Assembly: GCF_020539525.1 (NCBI RefSeq)
Contig: NZ_JACDXX010000025.1
Coordinates: 1-38,120 of the forward strand
Length of the DNA: 38,120 nt
DNA from: Pseudogemmobacter faecipullorum
GTDB taxonomy: Bacteria; Pseudomonadota; Alphaproteobacteria; Rhodobacterales; Rhodobacteraceae
Direction of reading: 5' to 3'
Notes under the pieces: model-generated
What the model saw: only the letters and a program-made list of their open reading frames with translations
The model's database searches: none
What the model was told of the DNA's origin: nothing
Made by a program: the position numbers and the translations under genes
Shown: one piece after another, positions 9,015-18,294 of the stretch
Numbering within the stretch: the first letter of the stretch is position 1
Layout: each line of letters starts with the position of its first letter

Positions 9015-9539
9015 ATGACAACCCCGTCCGCGCGGCAGGGGCTGACCCGTCGTCAGCTCATTTCCCGCAGTTTTGCCGCCAGCGCCGGCATGATCATCGG
9101 CGCCGGTTTTATCGCCGCCCCTGATGCTGCCTGGGCCTATGAAGCCAGCGCGATAAAGCCCGAGACCTTTGCCACGCTTGTGCAGATGGCGCGCGATATC
9201 TACCCCCATGACCGCATCTCCGACGAATATTACGTCATCGCCGTTAAAGGCTATGACACGGCCGAAGCGGCACCGGGGATCGAGGCGGGGATCGCCATGC
9301 TCAATGCAACGGCTGAGGCGGCAGGCTTTGGCGGTTACGCCGCCGCAGGCTGGGAGGCCGACCGGGTAAAAATCCTGCAGAGCCTAGAGAAAACTGCCTT
9401 CTTCCAGCAGATCCGCGGCGGGCTTGTCACCGGGCTTTATAACCAGAAAGCGGTCTGGCCGATCTTTGGCTATGAGGGCGAGTCCTTCAGCAAGGGCGGC
9501 TATATCAGCCGCGGCTTTGACGACATCAACTGGCTTTAA
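9015..9539 (+). CDS. Gluconate 2-dehydrogenase subunit 3-type small subunit (Tat-exported)
   Basis: A 174-residue protein with a twin-arginine signal peptide: TRRQLISRSF, then a hydrophobic stretch ending PDAAWA before the mature YEASAIKPETF. The mature part belongs to the gluconate_2-dh3 family, the small (gamma) subunit that accompanies membrane-bound FAD dehydrogenases and carries the cofactor-loaded large subunit through the Tat pore as a hitchhiker. It lies 15 bp upstream of the GMC large subunit, the usual gamma-then-alpha order. GGAGGAGA precedes the ATG. The large subunit has no export signal of its own, so this protein presumably determines its periplasmic location. The substrate of the complex is unknown. 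Confidence 0.85.
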   Translation: MTTPSARQGLTRRQLISRSFAASAGMIIGAGFIAAPDAAWAYEASAIKPETFATLVQMARDIYPHDRISDEYYVIAVKGYDTAEAAPGIEAGIAMLNATAEAAGFGGYAAAGWEADRVKILQSLEKTAFFQQIRGGLVTGLYNQKAVWPIFGYEGESFSKGGYISRGFDDINWL

Positions 9540-9554
9540 GGCGGAGGACGAGAC

Positions 9555-11126
9555 ATGGTTGCGAAATTCGATCTGAATGACGACTCGGTCGTCCTCATCA
9601 TCGGCACCGGCTCGGGCGGAGGTGTGCTTGCCAATGAGCTGGCACAGAAAGGCGTGAAAGTCGTCGCGCTTGAGGCCGGCGGGCGCTATCTGCCCGAAGA
9701 TTATATCAATGACGAATGGGACAGTTTCGGCCAGCTGGCCTGGACCGATGCCCGCACCACCTCGGGCGACTGGCGCGTGGCGACTGATTTCCCCGGCTTG
9801 CCGGCCTGGATTGTCAAAGCGGTGGGCGGCACATCGATTCACTGGGCCGGGGCCTCGCTGCGCTTTCAGGATCATGAATGGAAGCCGCGCAGCAATTATG
9901 GTCATGTCGATGGGGCAAATCTGCTCGACTGGCCGATCGATGGCGCGGAAATGGCGCCCTGGTATGAAAAGGCCGAAGCCAAGCTGGGCGTGACCCGCAC
10001 CGGCGACCGCCCCGGCCTGCCCGGCAATAACAACTTCAAAGTGCTGGAAAAGGGCGCGAAAGCGCTTGGCTATAAAGAGGTCCATACCGGCCGCATGGCG
10101 ATCAATTCGGTTGATTATGACGAGCGGAGCGCCTGCCAGCAGACCGGTTTCTGCTTCCAGGGCTGTAAATGGGGCGCAAAATGGTCTGCCGCCTATACCG
10201 ATATTCCGCGCGGCGAGGCGACCGGCAATCTGGAAGTGCGCGATCACAGCCATGCCAAACGGATCGAACATGATGCCGAGGGCCGCGTCACCGGCGTGCT
10301 CTATGTCGATAAGGACGGCAAGGAGCATTTCCAGAAGGCCCGCGTGGTCTGCGTTGCGGGGAATTCGATTGAAAGCCCGCGCCTCCTGCTGAACTCGGCC
10401 TCAGAGAAATACCCCGATGGTCTGGCCAATTCCTCGGGCCAGGTCGGGCGCAACTATATGCGCCATGTCACCGGCTCGGTTTACGGCGTGTTTGAAAAGC
10501 CGGTGCGGATGTGGCGCGGCACCACCATGGCCGGGATTGTCCAGGACGAGGCCCGCCTCGACCCTTCGCGCGGCTTTGTCGGTGGCTATGAGCTCGAGAC
10601 CCTGGGCCTTGGCATTCCCTTCATGGCGGCCTTCCTCGATCCGGGCGGCTGGGGGCGCAGCTTCACCTCGGCCATGGATGGCTATGAAAACATGGCCGGA
10701 ATGTGGATCGTCGGCGAGGATATGCCCCAGGAGACCAATCGCGTCACCCTTTCATCGACGGTGAAAGACCAGTGGGGCATTCCGGCGGCGAATGTGCATT
10801 TCACCGATCACCCGAATGATATTGCGATGCGCAACCATGCCTATGCCCAGGGCGAGGCGATCTACCGCGCCGCCGGGGCGACCCGGACCCTGCCGACCCC
10901 GCCCTATCCTTCGACCCATAACCTCGGCACCAACCGCATGTCGGAAAATCCGCGTGACGGGGTGTGCAATAAACATGGCCAGACCCATGATATTGCCAAT
11001 CTCTTCATCTCGGATGGCAGCCAGTTCACCTCTGGCGCGGCCGAAAACCCGACCCTGACCATCGTGGCGCTGGCCATCCGTCAGGCCGAGTTCATCGCCG
11101 GGGCGCTGGAGCAAAACAGCCTGTAA
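9555..11126 (+). CDS. GMC-family FAD dehydrogenase large subunit with a [3Fe-4S]-type cysteine motif
   Basis: A 523-residue flavoprotein. The FAD-binding GxGxxG is in VVLIIGTGSGGGVLANELA near residue 15, and the C-terminal GMC_oxred_C segment contains the catalytic pair THNLGTNRM (His) and ENPTLT (Asn). In the middle, around residue 195, CQQTGFCFQGC gives the spacing C-x5-C-x3-C known to bind a [3Fe-4S] cluster in the alpha subunit of Burkholderia FAD-glucose dehydrogenase. That enzyme is an alpha-beta-gamma complex in which beta is a multi-haem cytochrome c. Here gamma and alpha are present but no cytochrome gene follows. The likely role is periplasmic oxidation of a sugar, polyol or sugar acid, passing electrons to the respiratory chain. 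The substrate cannot be read from the sequence. Confidence 0.88.
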   Translation: MVAKFDLNDDSVVLIIGTGSGGGVLANELAQKGVKVVALEAGGRYLPEDYINDEWDSFGQLAWTDARTTSGDWRVATDFPGLPAWIVKAVGGTSIHWAGASLRFQDHEWKPRSNYGHVDGANLLDWPIDGAEMAPWYEKAEAKLGVTRTGDRPGLPGNNNFKVLEKGAKALGYKEVHTGRMAINSVDYDERSACQQTGFCFQGCKWGAKWSAAYTDIPRGEATGNLEVRDHSHAKRIEHDAEGRVTGVLYVDKDGKEHFQKARVVCVAGNSIESPRLLLNSASEKYPDGLANSSGQVGRNYMRHVTGSVYGVFEKPVRMWRGTTMAGIVQDEARLDPSRGFVGGYELETLGLGIPFMAAFLDPGGWGRSFTSAMDGYENMAGMWIVGEDMPQETNRVTLSSTVKDQWGIPAANVHFTDHPNDIAMRNHAYAQGEAIYRAAGATRTLPTPPYPSTHNLGTNRMSENPRDGVCNKHGQTHDIANLFISDGSQFTSGAAENPTLTIVALAIRQAEFIAGALEQNSL

Positions 11127-11189
11127 GCACCACGGGCGGGCGGGGCGCGACAGGCCTCGCCAGCCAGCCTCTCTGCCCTGCCGCGAGCC

Positions 11190-11495
11190 TCAGGCGATAC
11201 GGCGCAGGGCCGCGCCCGGCGCCTGGGCCATGCCCAGCCTGGCCTCCATCCGGGCGAGGCAGCTGCAGCGCAAAAGCGAGGCGAAATTCAGCGGCTCGCC
11301 ATAATATTCAAGCACTTCACGGTGCAAGGTTGAGAGGAACGACCCGGTGGATTCGCCCTGTTCGCGGGCAATCTCATCAAGGATATCCCAGAACACCGCC
11401 TCGAGCCGCACCGAGGTGCTCTGGCCGTTCAGCCGGATCCGCCGCGTCACCGGCTGATAGCGGCCCGGATCCTGCCTGGCAAAGATCTCACACAT
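11190..11495 (-). CDS. Ribbon-helix-helix domain protein
   Basis: A 101-residue protein whose residues about 15-70 (VTRRIRLNGQSTSVRLEAVFWDILDEIA and the following GESTGSFLSTL helix) fit the RHH_4-type ribbon-helix-helix domain common in Alphaproteobacteria: an N-terminal strand for DNA contact, then two helices. These small proteins are presumed DNA-binding regulators, but targets are rarely known. The C-terminal tail is unremarkable. GGGAGG lies upstream of the ATG on the minus strand. The gene is convergent with the dehydrogenase operon and sits downstream of the LysR gene in the same orientation, separated by 91 bp. Confidence 0.78.
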   Translation of the reverse strand: MCEIFARQDPGRYQPVTRRIRLNGQSTSVRLEAVFWDILDEIAREQGESTGSFLSTLHREVLEYYGEPLNFASLLRCSCLARMEARLGMAQAPGAALRRIA

Positions 11496-11586
11496 CTGAC
11501 GCAGCCTCCCCTTCCGCGATAGGTCTGTGCCTCAGTCTGGCGCAGGATCGGGCACATGGGAAGGGGGCTGCGCACCGGGCCCCTGC

Positions 11587-12489
11587 TCAGAGCCGGGCCC
11601 CGATGCTTTCATCCCCGCCCCCCGCCCGCGCCGGGGCGAGCAGCAGATCGAGCAGCCGGGCCTTTTCGCGAAACGGCGCGGCGGTCTCAGGCCAGGTGAT
11701 CCAGTAGCCCTCGCCGGTCCCGAGCGGCTGATCGGCCAGCAGGACCAGCCTGCCCTCTTCCAGCGCCGCGGCGGCAAGCGGCAGCGAGCCGAGCAGCACC
11801 CCGGCCCCGGCCAGTGCCGCCTGCAGGCTTTGCATAAAGGTGTCGAAACGCAGCCGCGGCAGCGGTGCCGCCCCGCCCCGGGCCGCGACCCATTCCTGCC
11901 AGCCCGGACGCGGGCCGGAAGTGGCAATCAGCGGCAGATCGCGCCAGGCCCTGCCCGGGGTCATCAGCTCCGGCGCCGCCATCGGCAAAAGCGCCTCGCG
12001 AAACACCGGCACCGCCGCCCGGCCTGGCCAGAGCCCCGCACCATAGCGCAGCTCAAAATCGGCATCGATCCGCGCCGCATCGCTGAGCTGGTGGATGGTC
12101 TCGCACTGGATCTGCAGCTGCGGCAGCGCCTGACTGATCCGCGCCAGACGCGGGATCAGCCAGAGCCCGGTCATCGAGGCAGGCGCGGCAATCACCACCT
12201 TGCGGCGCGGCGCGGCAAAGAGATCGGCGGTGCTGCGCCCGAGCTGGCGCAGAGCCAGCTGCACCGGCGGCAGCCAGGCCTCGCCCTGGGTCGAGAGCGA
12301 GACCCCCCTTGGATGACGGTTGAACAGCTGGGCCCCGATCCGCAACTCGAGCTTGCGGATGGTCTGGCTGACCGCCGCCTGGGTCAGCCCGAGCTCGCTG
12401 GCGGCGGCGCTGAAATTCAGATGCCGGGCCGCGGTCTCAAACACCCGGATCCAGTCGAGCGGGGGCAGATCGCGGCTGGCATCCGTCAT
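11587..12489 (-). CDS. LysR-family transcriptional regulator divergent from tmpAB
   Basis: A 300-residue LysR protein. The N-terminal winged helix-turn-helix (PLDWIRVFETAARHLNFSAAASELGLTQAAVSQTIRKLE) is of the GcvA-like subtype, and the remainder is the inducer-binding LysR_substrate domain. It is transcribed away from the tmpA-tmpB operon across a 97-bp AT-rich gap, the standard layout for a LysR activator controlling its divergent neighbours. It is therefore probably the sensor for the phosphonate substrate or its product; that is inferred from position only. The start ATG at 12487-12489 has a modest AAGG upstream. Confidence 0.9.
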   Translation of the reverse strand: MTDASRDLPPLDWIRVFETAARHLNFSAAASELGLTQAAVSQTIRKLELRIGAQLFNRHPRGVSLSTQGEAWLPPVQLALRQLGRSTADLFAAPRRKVVIAAPASMTGLWLIPRLARISQALPQLQIQCETIHQLSDAARIDADFELRYGAGLWPGRAAVPVFREALLPMAAPELMTPGRAWRDLPLIATSGPRPGWQEWVAARGGAAPLPRLRFDTFMQSLQAALAGAGVLLGSLPLAAAALEEGRLVLLADQPLGTGEGYWITWPETAAPFREKARLLDLLLAPARAGGGDESIGARL

Positions 12490-12504
12490 TAGATTTTCTG
12501 GCCC

Positions 12505-14331
<1,827 letters not shown>

Positions 14332-14410
14332 ACCATCAGGCGGGTGCGCCGGTTCTTCGCCCCGCCCGCCTGATCACACCGCCCGGCTGCCCGGGCCGGC
14401 CCCGGTAAAA

Positions 14411-14449
14411 ATCAGCCCGCCTCTGCCTGAGTGCAGAGGCGGGCTTTTT
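14411..14449. terminator. Bidirectional terminator between tmpAB and the mttB-like operon
   Basis: AGCCCGCCTCTGC (14414-14426) and GCAGAGGCGGGCT (14433-14445) form a perfect 13-bp stem with a CTGAGT loop. It is followed by TTTT on the plus strand and preceded by TAAAAAT, which gives a U-tract for the minus strand, so it can stop both convergent operons. Confidence 0.92.
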
Positions 14450-14495
14450 GCTGCGCTGCCGCCCTGGGCAGCCAGGCAAGGCGGCCCCCCGGGGC

Positions 14496-16022
14496 TCAGT
14501 TCATCGGAGCGCCGCCCTCGGCCTTGCGACGCCGGATGAAGGCCTCCAGCTCTTCGGCAATGCCCGGATCCAGGGCAGGCTGTTCATAATCGGCCAGCAT
14601 CTGCTTCCAGATCTGCCCGGCACGCGCCCGGGCCTCGACCCCGCCACGTTCGAGCCATTGCGGATGATTGTCCCAGTTTGACAAAAGCGGCGCGTAAAAG
14701 GCGCGCTCATAGCGGGCCATTGTGTGATCGGTGCCAAAGAAATGCCCGCCTGGCCCCACTTCGGCCACCACATCCAGCGCCAGCGCGGCCTCGCTGACCT
14801 CAATCGGGGTGAGCCAGGCTTCCATCATCTGCAGCATTTCGGCATCGAGGATCAGCTTCTCAAAGCTTGCCGTCAGCCCGCCCTGCAGCCAGCCCGCCGC
14901 ATGGTTGATCAGATGCGCCCCGCCGGTCACCGCACCCCAGAGCGCCATCTGCGACTCGTAGGCGGCCTGGGCATCAACCTCATTCGCGGCGCAGACATTC
15001 GAGGAGCGGAAGGGCACGCCGATCCGCCGCGCCAGCTGACCCGAGGCCTGGGCCGCCTTGGTATATTCCGGTGTGCCAAAGGCAGGCGCGCCCGAGCGCA
15101 TATCGACATTAGAGGTAAAGCCGCCATAGAGCACCGGCACGCCGGGCCGCACGATCTGGGTCAGCACGATCCCGGCCATGGCCTCGGCATGCTGCTGCAT
15201 CAGCGCGCCTGCGAGGGTGACAGGGCTCATCGCCCCGGCAAGGGTAAAGGGGGTGATCACATTCACCTGGCCATGCTCGGCCATGGCGATCAGCCCCTCG
15301 GCCATCGGAATATCAAGCTGCAGCGGCGAATTGGTGTTGATGATCCCCATCAGCGAGGGCGTGGCGGCCATTTCCTCAAGCTTCAGGCCCAGCGCCATGG
15401 CCTGGATCTCAATCCCATCCATGGTGCGCAGCCGCCCCAGCGTCTGGTTTTGCCAGCATTTATCAAGCAGCGTCACCTGGGCGTGGTAAATATCGAGATG
15501 GCGGGTTGCGGCGGGCAGGTCGAGCGGCTCGAACGGCCCGCCCCCCTCCTGATGCAGCACATTCAGGCTTTGTACGAGGCGCAGGAAGTCGCACATCTCG
15601 GCATAGCTGCCATCGCGCCGCCCGCGCTCATTATCCATCACATAGGCCGGACCTCCGACCGAGGCATAGATATGCGCGCCGCCGCCCAGCGTCAGGTTCC
15701 GGGCCGGATTGCGGGCGCGCAGGGTAAAGCGCGCCGGAACGGTAGCAAGGCGCGCCTCAACCAGCCCTTCGGGAAAGCGCACATCCTCGCCGCTGACCTC
15801 GCAGCCCGCCGCTTTATAGAGCGCCCGCGCACCGGATTCGAGAATGCGCATCCCGGTGACCGCCAGCAGGCGCAGAGCGGCGCGGTGAATCTGCTCGACC
15901 TGATCCGCGCTCAACACCTCCACCGGCGCATAGAGCCGCTCGACCTGACCAAAGGGGGGCTGGTTCAGCCCAGCCTGGGCGCGGCTGCCCCGGCGTCCGC
16001 GGCGGGGGGTCTCGGCACTCAT
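14496..16022 (-). CDS. Trimethylamine methyltransferase (MttB) superfamily protein, non-pyrrolysine
   Basis: A 508-residue TIM-barrel protein of the MttB superfamily, with a continuous frame and no internal amber codon, so it is not a pyrrolysine enzyme. Characterised non-pyrrolysine relatives demethylate glycine betaine, proline betaine, carnitine or gamma-butyrobetaine by moving a methyl group to a corrinoid protein. Recognisable family segments include the N-terminal LYAPVEVLSADQVEQIHRAAL, the central PSLMGIINTNSPLQLD and the C-terminal EVGPGGHFFGTDHTMARYE. No corrinoid-binding partner or MtrH-like methyltransferase occurs in this window. It is ATGA-coupled to the upstream TMADH-like gene, so the two probably act on the same compound. 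Position beside tmpAB suggests glycine betaine as substrate, which is inference. Confidence 0.85.
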   Translation of the reverse strand: MSAETPRRGRRGSRAQAGLNQPPFGQVERLYAPVEVLSADQVEQIHRAALRLLAVTGMRILESGARALYKAAGCEVSGEDVRFPEGLVEARLATVPARFTLRARNPARNLTLGGGAHIYASVGGPAYVMDNERGRRDGSYAEMCDFLRLVQSLNVLHQEGGGPFEPLDLPAATRHLDIYHAQVTLLDKCWQNQTLGRLRTMDGIEIQAMALGLKLEEMAATPSLMGIINTNSPLQLDIPMAEGLIAMAEHGQVNVITPFTLAGAMSPVTLAGALMQQHAEAMAGIVLTQIVRPGVPVLYGGFTSNVDMRSGAPAFGTPEYTKAAQASGQLARRIGVPFRSSNVCAANEVDAQAAYESQMALWGAVTGGAHLINHAAGWLQGGLTASFEKLILDAEMLQMMEAWLTPIEVSEAALALDVVAEVGPGGHFFGTDHTMARYERAFYAPLLSNWDNHPQWLERGGVEARARAGQIWKQMLADYEQPALDPGIAEELEAFIRRRKAEGGAPMN

Positions 16023-18118
16023 TCGGCGGCCTCCGGCATCTGGAAATCACGCGGCGCAAAAGGCGCATCGCGGCGAATGATGATTTCATTGGCAGCAAGC
16101 CCCAGCTCGCGCCCGGTTTTATGGCCCTGATAGATCGCATGGACCAGCGCGCCTGGCGCATTGGCGTCACCGGTCAGATACAGGCTTTTCACCGCGCCTG
16201 CTTCGCCCGCCCGGGCCTGCAGCTCCTCATATAGCCCGCGCTCGCCCCGGCGCAGCCCGACGATCACCAGCGCCCGTGCCGCGAGGCTGGTCTCAGCCCC
16301 GGAATAGATCTGCGCCAGCCTCACGGCCTCGCCGTCAAAACCGCTCACCACCTCCAGCGTGCGGTAGGCAATGCCTTTGGCGGCGAAAGACTGATGCACC
16401 AGCGGCTGTTCATTGGTCATGATGCCCCAGCCCGCCGCTGCCCCGGCATTGGTGACATAGGTGACCGCGAGGCCCTGGCCGGCCAGGAGTTCGGCAATGG
16501 CCGAACCCATATAGTAATTGTCGTAATCAAACACGACGACCGGCCCCTCAATCTGCACCCCTGCCGCCAGATCCTCGGGCGTATAGACCCTTGGGGCAAG
16601 GATCTCGCCTGCGGGCAGCTCATTGGCGGCACAGGTCACCGGCTGCCAGCGCGCGCCGGTGGCGATCACCACATGATCGGCGCCGAACTCCAGCACATCC
16701 GCCGCGCTCAGCGGGCTTTCGGGATAGAGCGTGACATTTGTCATCTGCCGCAGCCGCCCCATCCGGTATTCGGTCACCCGGTTCCAGGCGCTGAGCCCCG
16801 GCAGGCTGGCCTCAAAGCGCAGCCGGCCCCCGAAGTCGCGCGCGCCATCGGCCAGCGCCACCTCAAAGCCGCGTTTCGCCAGGGTCAGCGCCGCCTCCAT
16901 CCCCGAAGGGCCGCCGCCAACGACCAGAACCTGGCCCTCGCGGTCCTTGCGGATGATCTCGGGATGCCAGCCCCGCCGCCATTCCTCGCCCGCAGTCGGG
17001 TTCTGCGTACAGCGCACCCAGACCCCGTCATGCCAGGAAGAGATACACATATTGCAGCCGATACATTCGCGGATCTCCTCCTCACGCCCCTCGCTGATTT
17101 TATTGGGCAGGAAGGGATCGGCGATCGAGGGCCGCGCGCCGCCGATCAGATCGAGCACGCCCCGCCGCAGCATCGAGACCATGGTCTCGGGCGAGGTAAA
17201 GCGCCCCACCCCCACCACCGGCTTATCGGTCAGGCTTTTGACGAAACCGATCACCGGCTCATGGCTGCCCTCGGGTGAATAGCGCGAGACGGCGCAGTCA
17301 GTGACCGAGTAATCCATCTTCACGTCAAACAGATCGGGCGCGTCTTTCAGCAGGCTGATCACCTCATGCGCCTCGCTCTCGGCATGATCCGAAGGGCGGG
17401 CGCGCAATTCCTGCAGCGAAATGCGCAAAGCCACGGCCAGCCGCCCCCCGGTCGCCTCACGCACCGCATCAATCAGCGCCTCAGTCAGCCGCACCCGGTT
17501 GCGCAGGCTGCCGCCCCACTGATCCTGGCGCCGGTTATATTCCGGCATCAGGAACTGATAGGGCAGATAGCCCATGCCAGCATAGACATAGGCAATGTCA
17601 AAACCGGCCTGTTCGGCCCGCCTGGCCGCCTCGGCATGCCAGCGGATCAGATCTTTTATATCGGCCTCATCCATGGCCCGGGGCCGGGCCGAGGACATGA
17701 AGCCGACATGGCTGGCCATCCAGGGAATGCCCGAGGGCGACAGCGCGGTCATCCGGCTGGTGCGGTTCATCGCAATCGCCCCGCCATGCCACAGTTCAAC
17801 CGCCGCCAGCGCGCCATGCGCATGTGCGGCTTCGGTCATCACCGCATGGGAGCGGATATCGGCCTGATCCCAGAGCGTGGCACAGGGGAAGGGACTGTCA
17901 TCCGAGCTCGGATCGACCGAACAGGCCCCGGTCGCCACCACACCCCAGCCGCCTTCGGCCTTCATCGCACGAAACGCGGCGCGCACATGCGGCGCCGCAT
18001 TGGTCATGCCGCTGGCATGGGGCACCTGAAAAAACCGGTTCTTTGCCAGTTTCGGGCCGATTTTCACCGGCTCAAACAGGATATCATAACGCGGATTGCG
18101 GGCAGAGGCCTGGGTCAT
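16019..18118 (-). CDS. TMADH/DgcA-like flavoprotein N-demethylase (OYE barrel, 4Fe-4S, FAD/NAD domains)
   Basis: A 699-residue protein with the three-part architecture of trimethylamine dehydrogenase, 2,4-dienoyl-CoA reductase and the demethylases DgcA and HpbD. It has an Old Yellow Enzyme barrel (residues ~1-370), a 4Fe-4S motif ECIGCNMCISSW with a further Cys in WVRCTQNP, then FAD/NAD-binding domains beginning VLVVGGGPSGMEAALTLAKRG. Relatives remove N-methyl groups oxidatively from dimethylglycine, N-methylproline or trimethylamine. The start at 18118 is preferred over an in-frame ATG at 18160 because AAGGA precedes it and because the predicted -10 box (18144-18149) would put the transcript start downstream of 18160. 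It is first in a two-gene operon with the mttB-like gene. The exact amine is unknown. Confidence 0.85.
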   Translation of the reverse strand: MTQASARNPRYDILFEPVKIGPKLAKNRFFQVPHASGMTNAAPHVRAAFRAMKAEGGWGVVATGACSVDPSSDDSPFPCATLWDQADIRSHAVMTEAAHAHGALAAVELWHGGAIAMNRTSRMTALSPSGIPWMASHVGFMSSARPRAMDEADIKDLIRWHAEAARRAEQAGFDIAYVYAGMGYLPYQFLMPEYNRRQDQWGGSLRNRVRLTEALIDAVREATGGRLAVALRISLQELRARPSDHAESEAHEVISLLKDAPDLFDVKMDYSVTDCAVSRYSPEGSHEPVIGFVKSLTDKPVVGVGRFTSPETMVSMLRRGVLDLIGGARPSIADPFLPNKISEGREEEIRECIGCNMCISSWHDGVWVRCTQNPTAGEEWRRGWHPEIIRKDREGQVLVVGGGPSGMEAALTLAKRGFEVALADGARDFGGRLRFEASLPGLSAWNRVTEYRMGRLRQMTNVTLYPESPLSAADVLEFGADHVVIATGARWQPVTCAANELPAGEILAPRVYTPEDLAAGVQIEGPVVVFDYDNYYMGSAIAELLAGQGLAVTYVTNAGAAAGWGIMTNEQPLVHQSFAAKGIAYRTLEVVSGFDGEAVRLAQIYSGAETSLAARALVIVGLRRGERGLYEELQARAGEAGAVKSLYLTGDANAPGALVHAIYQGHKTGRELGLAANEIIIRRDAPFAPRDFQMPEAAE

Positions 18119-18143
18119 GCGCTGATCCTTATTGAATGATCGT

Positions 18144-18173
18144 ATAGTAGATATGGCCAAATCTTCCGGTCAA
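18144..18173 (-). promoter_or_regulatory. Predicted promoter of the TMADH-like/mttB-like operon
   Basis: On the minus strand TTGACC (18173-18168) and TACTAT (18149-18144) are separated by 18 nt. The transcript would begin near 18137, giving a leader of about 20 nt before the ATG at 18118. Confidence 0.5.
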
Positions 18174-18238
18174 GAGAAATTCTGCGGCAATCGCCGCTCT
18201 GTGCCTGCTCCGATATAATTGACCTCTGGCTGATATTT

Positions 18239-18267
18239 TTGTTGTCGCAGCTAAATTCTTGTTACAT
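18239..18267 (+). promoter_or_regulatory. Predicted promoter of the CocE/ABC operon
   Basis: TTGTTG (18239-18244) and TTACAT (18262-18267) are separated by 17 nt. The start of transcription would be near 18274, about 20 nt upstream of the ATG at 18295, which supports that start rather than the upstream in-frame one at 18259. Confidence 0.4.
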
Positions 18268-18294
18268 GCTTGCACAACAGGACGAGGCCAACGC

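Noticed and set aside
14496-16022. Pyrrolysine-containing trimethylamine methyltransferase
   Set aside because: The frame has no internal TAG codon, so this is a non-pyrrolysine member of the superfamily and need not act on trimethylamine.
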